A DNA stretch of 64,000 nt from Paenibacillus sp. JZ16 (GTDB taxonomy: Bacteria > Bacillota > Bacilli > Paenibacillales > Paenibacillaceae). Both the position numbers and the translations under genes were made by a program. The notes under the pieces were generated by a model. The model ran no database searches. It was not told the DNA's origin and worked only from the letters and a program-made list of their open reading frames with translations. Within the stretch, counting starts at the first letter, position 1. Each line of letters opens with the position of its first letter. The DNA lies in NCBI RefSeq assembly GCF_015326965.1, contig NZ_CP017659.1:1612001-1676000 (forward strand), given 5' to 3'. Shown here one piece after another: positions 27,569 to 34,837 of this stretch.

Positions 27569-29158
27569 TTATTTGACTTCTGCGTTGATCACACTGATCG
27601 ATCCGTCCGGAAGGGCTTTAACGCCTTCAAGATAAGCTCTCTTGCCGGTAATGACCTGATCGACCCCGAGGAATGCCCACGGAGCATCTTCCCAGATTTG
27701 CTTTTGGATGTTGGCATAGATTTCTTTTGCATCCTCAGCTTTGACGGATGCGTTGGCATCCTTGATCCATTGGTCTACATTGTCGTTCTTATAGTAAGCG
27801 GTATTGGAACCAGCCGGCGGGAAGAACTCGCTGCTGAACAGACCTTTGGTTGCGCCGTCAGCATCACCGGACGATGGTGACCAGCTTACATACCACATTT
27901 GAATTTTTGCGTTTTCCGGCGTAGCCGAGTTAATCTGATCGGACAGGGTTGCACCCTCCATCGATTTCACATCGACTTTGATTCCGACAAGAGCCAGCTG
28001 CTGCTGAATGAACTGCATGCCTTTCATCGTTTCGGAATCATTCTCTCCCCAGAGCTCTGCTTCGAATCCGTCCGGATAGCCTGCTTCCGCCAAAAGGGAT
28101 TTTGCTTTCTCCAGATCGTAATCATATCCGGATTGCTCGGAATAGTGCTGTGTCATGGAAGACATGGAAGACTTCAACTTCGAGCCCAGTCCGGATTTAA
28201 CTACTTTAATGTAAGCATCTTTATCAATGGCATAGTTGATGGCTTGACGAACCTTCAGATCGTCATAAGGCTTCTTCATGGTGTTGAGCGTAATATAACG
28301 AACGATCGTGGAATCGATCTTGTCAATGACGATATTGGAATCGCCTTCTACTTCGGACACCTGCTCAGTCGGCATAGGATAAATGAAGTCCGCTTCGCCC
28401 GTTTTCAGCATCGCGATCCGGGAACCGTTCTCCGGTACCGGTTTGAACGTAATGCTGTCGACCTTCGGAAGACCTTCTTGCCAGTAATCCTCATTCTTTA
28501 CAACAACAAGGCGGTCACCTTGAATCCATTCCTTGAACTTGTATGCTGCCGTACCTACAGGATTCTTCGTGATGTCAGCACTTTCTTTGAGCGCTTTCGG
28601 GCTGATCATCAGCGCCATCGCAGTCTTGTTCAAGAAAGCATTGTACGGCTGGCTAAGGGTGATGACAACCGTGTGGTCATCCGGAGTTTGAACATCGGCG
28701 ACGGCAGAGAAGCTTTTACGCATTCTAAGGTTGTTCTTTTCATCCCTAATGCGATCCAGGTTGGCTTTTACGGCTTCTGCGTTGAAATCCGTTCCATCAT
28801 GGAACTTCACGTTCTGGCGCAAATTGAATGTGTACGTCAGGCCGTCTTCACTGATCTTGTAGTCTTCAGCCAGTACAGGAACGAGTTCCATCTTCTCGTT
28901 GAAGCCCATCAAACCTTCGTACATCGTGCGTGCACCGGAAATGGAGTGCGTGTCTCCAGCATTGTGAGGGTCAAGCGTAATGAAGTTGGCGTTAATCGCA
29001 ATGACAACATCTTTGTTATCTTTTGTCACCGGCTTGGTCTCGCCGCCGCCTTCACTTGCCCCTTTGCCGCTTCCGCTGTTTCCGCCGCAGCCTGCCGCAA
29101 CAATCGTAAATGCGAGCAGCAGCATGAGCAGTGACCATGTTCTACCTTTGAATCTCAT
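27569..29158 (-). CDS. Oligopeptide ABC transporter substrate-binding lipoprotein (SBP family 5)
   Basis: The 529-aa protein has a lipoprotein signal with the lipobox VAAGC (C24) and a Gly/Ser/Lys linker. Its family 5 features are DPHNAGDTHSISGARTMYEGLMGF, TYTFNLRQNVKFHDGTDFNAEAVKANLDR and VRQAINYAIDKDAYIKVV. It is anchored outside the membrane and delivers peptides, glutathione-like or related ligands to the permease pair. It is the first transport gene of the unit, with its own short upstream inverted repeat at 29182-29202. Confidence 0.93.
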   Translation of the reverse strand: MRFKGRTWSLLMLLLAFTIVAAGCGGNSGSGKGASEGGGETKPVTKDNKDVVIAINANFITLDPHNAGDTHSISGARTMYEGLMGFNEKMELVPVLAEDYKISEDGLTYTFNLRQNVKFHDGTDFNAEAVKANLDRIRDEKNNLRMRKSFSAVADVQTPDDHTVVITLSQPYNAFLNKTAMALMISPKALKESADITKNPVGTAAYKFKEWIQGDRLVVVKNEDYWQEGLPKVDSITFKPVPENGSRIAMLKTGEADFIYPMPTEQVSEVEGDSNIVIDKIDSTIVRYITLNTMKKPYDDLKVRQAINYAIDKDAYIKVVKSGLGSKLKSSMSSMTQHYSEQSGYDYDLEKAKSLLAEAGYPDGFEAELWGENDSETMKGMQFIQQQLALVGIKVDVKSMEGATLSDQINSATPENAKIQMWYVSWSPSSGDADGATKGLFSSEFFPPAGSNTAYYKNDNVDQWIKDANASVKAEDAKEIYANIQKQIWEDAPWAFLGVDQVITGKRAYLEGVKALPDGSISVINAEVK

Positions 29159-29181
29159 TGTTTTACTCCCCCTTTGATGTA

Positions 29182-29202
29182 GTGAATATCTATAGATTCA
29201 CT
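29182..29202. repeat. Inverted repeat upstream of the binding-protein gene
   Basis: GTGAATATCTATAGATTCAC is almost symmetrical around TCTATAGA and lies 24 bases before the lipoprotein start. It may be an operator or a small mRNA hairpin; no T-run follows. Confidence 0.4.
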
Positions 29203-29252
29203 CGCCGCTTCAGCATAGAACATCCTGCCGATCGCCTTGAGTTCCTCACAGC

Positions 29253-30257
29253 TTAAACATTCCATTCGTACACCGCGCGTCGTTTCCCAACCAGCGTGCC
29301 GCCATCATTGAAAATCTCATTCGGAACCAGCGCATACAAGCGGTCGATCGTAGACTGATCGCTGTAACCCAGGCGCTCCAGAATAGAAGCGATGATGCAT
29401 GGCCAGACTTGCTCGGAGCCATCGGACACTTTAAGCGAGATCGCCAAGCGTTCTTTCCGAAGACCGATGCCGTACACGCCCTTGGCGCCGCCCTTGGCAG
29501 TCAGATTGTGGTCCCGGAGCAAGGCAGAGCACACAAACTTGGTGTCTGCAATGATATCCGGATACTCATTCATCCGTTTTGCCATTCTGGCAGCTGCTTC
29601 CGCCGTCTCTGCGTCCTCGATCAAATCCGGGCAAGCCAGCTTAAGGAAGCTGTATCCGATACGGTCCAGCGGAAGCGCGAAGATGGGAAGGCCACAGCCG
29701 TCAATGCCTTGCGGGATCGAGGAAACTGGAACCTCGGCAAAATAAGCCAGCGTCTCAATGATTTCTTGTTGAACCGGATGCTCCGGCTTGTAATACGTGC
29801 TCTCATCCCAGCCCATATGCTTACATAGGGCAATCAAGCCGCTGTGCTTGCCCGAGCAGTTATGGAAGATCCGACGCTTGTCCTCATGATCCCGATGGCG
29901 CTGCGCCTTGGCATCCTCGTTCAGTGGATAAGTTGCGCAGCAGTGAAGCGCTTCTTCCTGAATCCCGGTTTTCTTCAAAATAGATTCCAGTGCATCAATG
30001 TGGAAGCTTTCACCACGGTGGGAAGCGGCAAACAACGCCGTTTCTTCCCCTGTTAGTCCGTACACTTCGTCAATCCGGCGTTTCATCACAGGTATGGCTT
30101 GGAACGGCTTAGCCGCCGATCTCAGAAAAGTCATATGATGCGGATCCCCCGCTGCGTAAACCACATTACCGTTCTCGTCTACAACACTGATCGCTCCGTA
30201 GTGGATGTTCTCCAGTACATTCCCGCGATATTCCTCTACTAATGGCACAAATCCCAT
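29253..30257 (-). CDS. Asparaginase of the AnsA/ReAV-like (L-asparaginase II) family
   Basis: The 334-aa protein keeps the residues known from Rhizobium etli-type asparaginases: S47-x-x-K50 in LRSAAKPF, S79 in AASHRGE, the zinc pair C134-x-x-K137 in HNCSGKHSG and C188 in GIDGCGLP. GGAKGVYGIG supplies a likely second catalytic lysine. This family is unrelated to bacterial AnsA/AnsB types and hydrolyses L-asparagine to aspartate and ammonia. It has no signal peptide, so it works in the cytoplasm. It lies between the ROK regulator and the peptide transporter, which suggests a substrate that comes in with peptides. Confidence 0.88.
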   Translation of the reverse strand: MGFVPLVEEYRGNVLENIHYGAISVVDENGNVVYAAGDPHHMTFLRSAAKPFQAIPVMKRRIDEVYGLTGEETALFAASHRGESFHIDALESILKKTGIQEEALHCCATYPLNEDAKAQRHRDHEDKRRIFHNCSGKHSGLIALCKHMGWDESTYYKPEHPVQQEIIETLAYFAEVPVSSIPQGIDGCGLPIFALPLDRIGYSFLKLACPDLIEDAETAEAAARMAKRMNEYPDIIADTKFVCSALLRDHNLTAKGGAKGVYGIGLRKERLAISLKVSDGSEQVWPCIIASILERLGYSDQSTIDRLYALVPNEIFNDGGTLVGKRRAVYEWNV

Positions 30258-30285
30258 GATGTTGCTCCCCCGATCTCCAGATGAA

Positions 30286-31446
30286 TTAATTCAGTTGAAA
30301 ATAACGATCCTGCGCGACAAGTCCCGATCCGATGATGACCCCATGCTCGTGAAGCTCGGAGCGGACAATCGTAAAGGAATCCTGAAGCGGTTCCCAGATA
30401 TACTGTGAGTAGCACAGATCGGTGATCTCTTCGTAAACTTCAGGGAACTTGTCCAGGATCTCGCCGCTCAATATGACGCTGTCCGGATTATACATGCTGA
30501 CGACGTTATTAATCGTAATCGCCATATACGCAAGGGCTCTATCGATTAAATAGGTCGCCCATCGTGTTCCAGCCCGTCTTTCCGCGAACAGTTCCTCAAT
30601 CGTACGAACGGGTTTAATCTTGCTGGCTTCCGACAACAAGGACGGTATATTGATATAGGTTTGGAGGCAACCGGCTTTTCCGCAGTCGCACATCATACCT
30701 TCAGGGTCCACCGTCGTGTGTCCGATTTCCCCTGCGCTGTTGGTCACCCCGCGGTAAATCTCCCCTTCCAGGATCAGTGCTGAGCCTACGCCATTACCGA
30801 ACCCAAGGAGGACCGTCCGGTTGGAGCCGTATGCCGATCCCTTAAGCTGCTCCGCCAATGCCTTTACCTTCAGCTCATTGTCTACGACCGATTGAAGCCC
30901 GGTTAATTCCTTGAGCCTCTCGGCAAGCCTCACATTCTTCCAACCAAGCTGTACCGAGAAATTGACCACGCCGGCATCAACATCGATGATGCCCGGCAGT
31001 CCCACGCCAATCCCTACCACCCGTCTGCGATCGATATCGCATTCCGAGATGAGTTCTTCAATGGTGTCCGCAATTCGGGCTACCGTGGCTTCTGCCGTAT
31101 CCTCCGGCGATCTCGGAAAACTGCCGCTGCACAATACACTTCCCTGAACATCGATGAATCCAATATTGGCTTGATGGCGATCAAGCTCAACGCCTATCGA
31201 GATGACCGCCGTATCCAGCAGTTTGATTAAGGAGGACTTTCTTCCGCGCCCGGCCGAGGCTTGTTCTTCTGTTTCGTGAACGTACCCTTCTTCCGTCAGC
31301 TCCGATACGATCCGGCTGACCGTTGTCGGACTCATTCCCGTCTGTTTGGCAATAGCTGCTCTTGAAATCGGCTGTTCGTTCTTGATGATTTGGAATACTG
31401 TGAGTCTGTTCTGCCGCTTCATAAAGTCTTGATCATGCTTTTTCAT
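30286..31446 (-). CDS. ROK-family transcriptional repressor (NagC/XylR type)
   Basis: The 386-aa protein has an N-terminal winged helix-turn-helix (PISRAAIAKQTGMSPTTVSRIVSELTEEG) and a ROK sugar-binding domain with GFGNGVGSALILEG, GEIGHTTVDPEG and the zinc motif CDCGKAGC. ROK repressors release DNA when a sugar or sugar phosphate binds. It is the first gene of the leftward peptide-asparaginase cluster, so it probably controls that cluster and itself. Two inverted repeats upstream (31544-31580 and 31591-31619) are candidate binding sites. A sugar-type sensor on a peptide operon is unusual. Confidence 0.88.
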   Translation of the reverse strand: MKKHDQDFMKRQNRLTVFQIIKNEQPISRAAIAKQTGMSPTTVSRIVSELTEEGYVHETEEQASAGRGRKSSLIKLLDTAVISIGVELDRHQANIGFIDVQGSVLCSGSFPRSPEDTAEATVARIADTIEELISECDIDRRRVVGIGVGLPGIIDVDAGVVNFSVQLGWKNVRLAERLKELTGLQSVVDNELKVKALAEQLKGSAYGSNRTVLLGFGNGVGSALILEGEIYRGVTNSAGEIGHTTVDPEGMMCDCGKAGCLQTYINIPSLLSEASKIKPVRTIEELFAERRAGTRWATYLIDRALAYMAITINNVVSMYNPDSVILSGEILDKFPEVYEEITDLCYSQYIWEPLQDSFTIVRSELHEHGVIIGSGLVAQDRYFQLN

Positions 31447-31543
31447 GAAGACATCCCCTATTTAATTTCACCAGTAGATTAATAAGATCATTTTTTTAAA
31501 TAAAACGATCCGAAATCATCAAAAAACCGTGATTATTATCAAA

Positions 31544-31580
31544 TTTATTATTTTCATTCTCCAGTGATATTAATAATAAA
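31544..31580. promoter_or_regulatory. AT-rich inverted repeat upstream of the ROK regulator
   Basis: TTTATTATT (31544-31552) and AATAATAAA (31572-31580) are perfect inverted arms separated by 19 bases. NagC/XylR-type operators are AT-rich inverted repeats, so this is a possible binding site about 100 bases before the gene start. Confidence 0.4.
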
Positions 31581-31590
31581 ACGTATTTTG

Positions 31591-31619
31591 TAAATGTGTC
31601 AATATATATGACACATTTA
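31591..31619. promoter_or_regulatory. Candidate operator: perfect 11-bp inverted repeat
   Basis: TAAATGTGTCA (31591-31601) and TGACACATTTA (31609-31619) are perfect inverted arms with a 7-base ATATATA spacer. It lies 145 bases before the ROK repressor start. The symmetrical, gapped form fits a dimeric repressor site. Confidence 0.55.
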
Positions 31620-31784
31620 AATTATTATTTTTTTGTTTCTGGAAATGTAAGTGTTTCACTATTTTGCGAAAGAAATTCAATCTCGTGTATACATACAAAT
31701 GGCCACGCTGCGCGCACAATATGACATCAACTTGACGCAGAATCTTCTAAAATGTAGATAACACCGCCCTTTCAACTCATGAAT

Positions 31785-31835
31785 AAAGCCACCCAAGAAA
31801 AGAATGATTGGAACATTCCCCATCCCGGATAGCTT
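31785..31835. repeat. Palindromic element, copy 1
   Basis: The outer arms read AAAGCCACCC and GGATAGCTT; the inner stem is GAATG with CATTC. It aligns with copy 2 at 31915-31966 over its whole length (shared CCACCC-AGAAA and ATCCCGGAT-GCTT blocks), with a different but still paired inner stem. Confidence 0.55.
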
Positions 31836-31914
31836 CAATAGAGGAAATGTGTCATATTTCCGGTAGGGTTCTAGGTTTCGGGTGCTTCCTTGGCATGATC
31901 CGCCCATAACGAAT

Positions 31915-31966
31915 TAAACCACCCGAGAAATTAATTCGAGGGGGCCTCGAATATCCCGGATGGCTT
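31915..31966. repeat. Palindromic element, copy 2
   Basis: The outer arms read AAACCACCCG and CCCGGATGGCTT. The inner stem ATTCGAGG with CCTCGAAT is a perfect 8 bp around GGG. The arm AAACCACCCG equals the arm of the palindrome into which the IS at 4283-5730 inserted. Confidence 0.6.
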
Positions 31967-32254
31967 ATGTATGGAGAACACGTATTTTGATTAACGCATG
32001 AGCGCAGCTTAAACATCGCTCTATTTTCCAACTATTAATGGTAGCCGCTTTTAATTGATCACATATAGATTTAATTGCTCGTAAGCCTTGCTCTTCTATT
32101 TTAGTCATTGAATCTTTAATCTCTTATCTTTAGTCTTTTGATCTTTCTTCTTGTTCTTTACCACCCAGCGGAGGTTTGAGGATAGCCGATCCTTTGGGAG
32201 TCCGTTTCTACCTTGCCTATTTCCATTCCCGAAACGGACGGACAACAGAGCGGA

Positions 32255-32319
32255 TAGACTCAAACCGGAGCGTCTGGATAGACTCAAACCGGAGCGCCCG
32301 CTAGACTCAAACCGGAGCG
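32255..32319. repeat. Triple direct repeat of an 18-bp core
   Basis: TAGACTCAAACCGGAGCG occurs at 32255-32272, 32279-32296 and 32302-32319, with 6- and 5-base spacers. The array ends 10 bases before the ferredoxin stop codon. It lacks the spacer length of a CRISPR. Confidence 0.85.
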
Positions 32320-32329
32320 CCCGAGCACC

Positions 32330-32566
32330 CTACTTGTTCTTGTAATATTCAACCGCTTTATCGAAATAATGCTTCTGGTCTTCCGGCAGATCCTCAAAAT
32401 AGAAAATGGCCGCCACCGGACAAGCCGCTTCGCAAGCCCCGCAGGAGATACAAATATCGGTATCGATGTAGAACTGGTCATCTCCTTCTTCTATACAATC
32501 CACAGGGCAAACGTCAACGCATTCTCCCGCTTTCTCTTCGATACAAGCTGACCCAATAACATACAT
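32330..32566 (-). CDS. 4Fe-4S (7Fe/8Fe-type) ferredoxin
   Basis: The 78-aa protein holds two cluster motifs: an N-terminal C-x(7)-C-x3-C type (ACIEEKAGECVDVCPVDC) and the classical CISCGACEAACPVAAI (C-x2-C-x2-C-x3-CP). The spacing in the first half resembles Bacillus ferredoxins carrying one 3Fe or 4Fe cluster plus one 4Fe cluster. It is a cytoplasmic electron carrier. A regulator with a cysteine-rich tail is encoded divergently about 290 bases away. Confidence 0.9.
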   Translation of the reverse strand: MYVIGSACIEEKAGECVDVCPVDCIEEGDDQFYIDTDICISCGACEAACPVAAIFYFEDLPEDQKHYFDKAVEYYKNK

Positions 32567-32858
32567 CCGTCATTCCACCTTCCCGAGTGTAATAATTAAT
32601 TCTTTCAATCTTTCGACTGGCTATCATTGCAAAAGCTCAATCTTCATCCATTCCTTGTTTTCTATACTTTTTATACTAAAATATATCGTAATTATGTGGT
32701 TAATCATGCCAATTGTCAATAAACCGCGTGATGATCGCCTCAAAAACTGCCATTCCGGTTGACTTATAGAAGGTAAAGACATAAGATGAGACATATTGCT
32801 TTTTAACCTTTTTAGTTGAAAAAGAAAGCATTCATCGAGAAACAAGGCGGTGATTATA

Positions 32859-33506
32859 GTGGATCAAGAAGTCGCATACAGTACCCGCGAGTATATCATG
32901 CAAATGTTAAAAATAAATGGTGAACTCAGCACAAAATCCATAACCGAGGCACTGGGAATAACAGGCATGGCCGTCCGGCGCCATCTGGAAAGCTTGAAGA
33001 GTGAGGGTTACATCACCTATCGAACCGTGAAACAGCCGATGGGAAGACCCGTCTCCTTATACAGCCTTACGGAATCCGCAGAGGATTTTTTCCCTAAGAA
33101 CTATCATGCGCTTGCACTCGATCTGCTGAACGAGCTGCAGGATGAGGCCGGTGACGAAATGATTTCACGGCTGTTCGACAAGCGTAAGGATACATTGCTA
33201 AACAAGTATACGCCTACGGTGAAAGCCGATGCTCTAGAAGATCGGGTTGCTGCCCTTGCTCAGATTCAGAATGACAACGGATATATGGTGGATTACAAAA
33301 AAGTCACCGAGGAAGAATATCTCCTCGAGGAATTAAATTGCCCTATATCCCAGGTAGCCAACCGGTTCCAACACGCATGCCGCTGTGAGCTTGACCTGTT
33401 TCAATCCTTGCTGGAAGCGGATGTGGAACGCACCGAGTGCCTTGCCAAGGGCGACAAAAAATGTGTATACCGTATTCGAAAACAAACCGAAGCCAAGCAA
33501 ACATAA
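32859..33506 (+). CDS. Probable iron-sulfur-sensing transcription regulator (SufR-like)
   Basis: The 215-aa protein has an N-terminal DeoR-type winged helix (LSTKSITEALGITGMAVRRHLESLKSEGYI, GRPVSLYSLTE) and a C-terminal half ending in a cysteine cluster: NCPISQVANRFQHACRCELD, then ERTECLAKGDKKCVYRI. This matches the SufR-like layout in which cysteines bind an Fe-S cluster and gate DNA binding. A ferredoxin gene is divergent to it, so cluster or redox sensing is plausible. The GTG at 32859 is chosen because GGTGAT lies 4 bases upstream; a GTG at 32850 overlaps that site. A terminator follows. Confidence 0.82.
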   Translation: MDQEVAYSTREYIMQMLKINGELSTKSITEALGITGMAVRRHLESLKSEGYITYRTVKQPMGRPVSLYSLTESAEDFFPKNYHALALDLLNELQDEAGDEMISRLFDKRKDTLLNKYTPTVKADALEDRVAALAQIQNDNGYMVDYKKVTEEEYLLEELNCPISQVANRFQHACRCELDLFQSLLEADVERTECLAKGDKKCVYRIRKQTEAKQT

Positions 33507-33526
33507 TATCTGTTATTGCCACATCA

Positions 33527-33557
33527 GGCTCCTTCCATACGGGAAGGGGTCTTTTTT
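33527..33557 (+). terminator. Terminator of the SufR-like gene
   Basis: GGCTCCTTCC pairs with GGGAAGGGGTC (one G-T pair) around ATAC and is followed by TTTTTTG. Confidence 0.8.
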
Positions 33558-33562
33558 GTAAA

Positions 33563-33671
33563 GAGATGAGAATGTATAGACTTCAGTGGCTTACCCACCT
33601 TATCTCGCAAGAAAAACTTCCGCTATATGCGGTCTGTCTTCTGAGAAAGTACGTCGATAGACGTTTTTCTT
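33563..33671 (-). repeat. Dispersed structured repeat, copy C (reverse orientation)
   Basis: Read on the minus strand, module 1 (33609-33671) begins AAGAAAAACGTC, holds ACGTC-TATC-GACGT and CCGC-ATATA-GCGG hairpins and ends GTTTTTCTT. Module 2 (33563-33606) is closed by GAGATAAG and CTCATCTC. In module 2 a T-A pair of copies A and B is replaced by G-C on both sides. The copy lies 6 bases after the terminator of the upstream gene. Confidence 0.8.
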
Positions 33672-33728
33672 AGTGTACTTGTCCTATATCTATTCTCTTA
33701 AATCGCAAGACATGTGCAATTCTTTGAA

Positions 33729-34814
33729 TTATTTCAGCACCAGCAGTCGATCATCCTGATCGGAAGGCACACCCCGGCCATCCGTATTGTTGGTAATGAC
33801 ATAGGTTTTGCCGTCATGGACTTTGACGTCCCTTAATCTGCCTTCACCTTCCAATACGACCTCAAGCGAGGCGTTCTCCGGCCGAAATTGGTACAACATC
33901 TGGCCGCGAAGAGTCGCCACGTACAAACGGTCCTGCTCATCAAAAGCGATGCCGGAAGGTGCGATTGCCGTTTCCCCGCTATGGTAAATCGGGAGCTTCA
34001 TGCCTTCTAACCTATCATCGCCATAGATCTCGGGCCAGCCGTAATTGCTGCCGGCCGTGATCTCATTAATCTCATCGTGTCCGCCAGGCGTACCTGACGG
34101 TCCATGCTCTGAGCTGTACAATTCACCTTCCGAATTCCAGGCCAAGCCCTGCGAATTCCGATGACCTAGCGTATAGACATAAGAGCCTGCAGTCGGATTA
34201 TCCGGGGGGACCTTGCCATCCAGCGTCAATCGCAAGATTTTGCCTGCTAGACTTTCCTGGTTTTGCGCAAGCTCTCCCTCTCCCGAATCTCCAGTCGTTA
34301 CGTAGAGCATATCATCGGGTCCGATTGCAATTCTGCCTCCGTTATGCACATTAGAGCCGGGAATACGCTCCAGGAAGACTTGCGACTCTGTCCATTGATT
34401 CCCGTCCTGCTTCAAAAGGACCAACCGGTTCATAACCTTTCCATCCTGATCATAGGTGTGGTAGGCATAGGCCTTGCCGGAATCCTGAAAATCCGGGGCT
34501 AACGCAAAGCCCAGGAATCCGCCTTCTCCTTGATGGGCAACCGGCTTCTCCGTTTGTACCGACTGCCTGGTTAATGTGCCATCCTTGATCTGAGCGATGT
34601 TTCCTTCCCGCTCGCTGACATATATCGTATCGCCGTCAAAATCGATCGACCAAGGTGTCCTCAACTGCTCTGCAAGCACATGGTACGAGGAATCGATTTT
34701 CTCTTCCCGGTGGTCTTCCTGCCTCCCTTCTTCCTTAGCAGGCGGAGACTGTGTACAAGCAGCGAGAAGCAGTATAATCGCGGTTAACGCAGCGCCAAGT
34801 CCCTTTCGTTTCAT
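33729..34814 (-). CDS. PQQ-type sugar dehydrogenase lipoprotein (glucose/sorbosone dehydrogenase family)
   Basis: The 361-aa protein has a lipoprotein signal (lipobox LLAAC, C20) and a six-bladed propeller with LRTPWSIDFDGDTIYVSEREG, GGFLGFALAPDF, VHNGGRIAIGPDDMLYVTTGD, LGHRNSQGLAWNSEGELYSSEHGP and EINEITAGSNYGWPE. These are the blocks of the GSDH/YliI family, which oxidises aldose sugars with PQQ. No PQQ synthesis genes are in the window, so the cofactor source is open. It should be anchored on the outer face of the membrane. It is just downstream of the MurE-like gene (23-base gap). Confidence 0.88.
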   Translation of the reverse strand: MKRKGLGAALTAIILLLAACTQSPPAKEEGRQEDHREEKIDSSYHVLAEQLRTPWSIDFDGDTIYVSEREGNIAQIKDGTLTRQSVQTEKPVAHQGEGGFLGFALAPDFQDSGKAYAYHTYDQDGKVMNRLVLLKQDGNQWTESQVFLERIPGSNVHNGGRIAIGPDDMLYVTTGDSGEGELAQNQESLAGKILRLTLDGKVPPDNPTAGSYVYTLGHRNSQGLAWNSEGELYSSEHGPSGTPGGHDEINEITAGSNYGWPEIYGDDRLEGMKLPIYHSGETAIAPSGIAFDEQDRLYVATLRGQMLYQFRPENASLEVVLEGEGRLRDVKVHDGKTYVITNNTDGRGVPSDQDDRLLVLK

Positions 34815-34837
34815 AATCCAGCACCTCCCGGGTAATT

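Larger units (their letters stand above)
31447..32329. other. Gene-poor stretch of 880 bases with many repeats
   Basis: No convincing gene is seen. From right to left it holds the inverted repeats of the ROK regulator, two related 51-52 bp palindromic elements (31785-31835, 31915-31966), AT-rich sequence with many CTTTAATCTTTT-like words (32080-32160) and a triple tandem repeat (32255-32319). Confidence 0.6.

Noticed and set aside
27899..29134. Long rightward open frame of 411 codons
   Set aside because: It is antisense to the substrate-binding lipoprotein gene and has no recognisable domain or ribosome site.
20389..31446. Known muropeptide-recycling (mur) operon
   Set aside because: None of murQ, nagZ, amiE or a PTS transporter is present; only the presence of sugar- and peptide-linked functions is shared.
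31677..31907. Possible gene of 76 codons on the minus strand
   Set aside because: It overlaps one of the palindromic elements and shows no ribosome site or protein-like pattern.
32255..32319. CRISPR array
   Set aside because: Only three 18-bp repeats with 5-6 base spacers and no cas genes; it is a simple tandem repeat.
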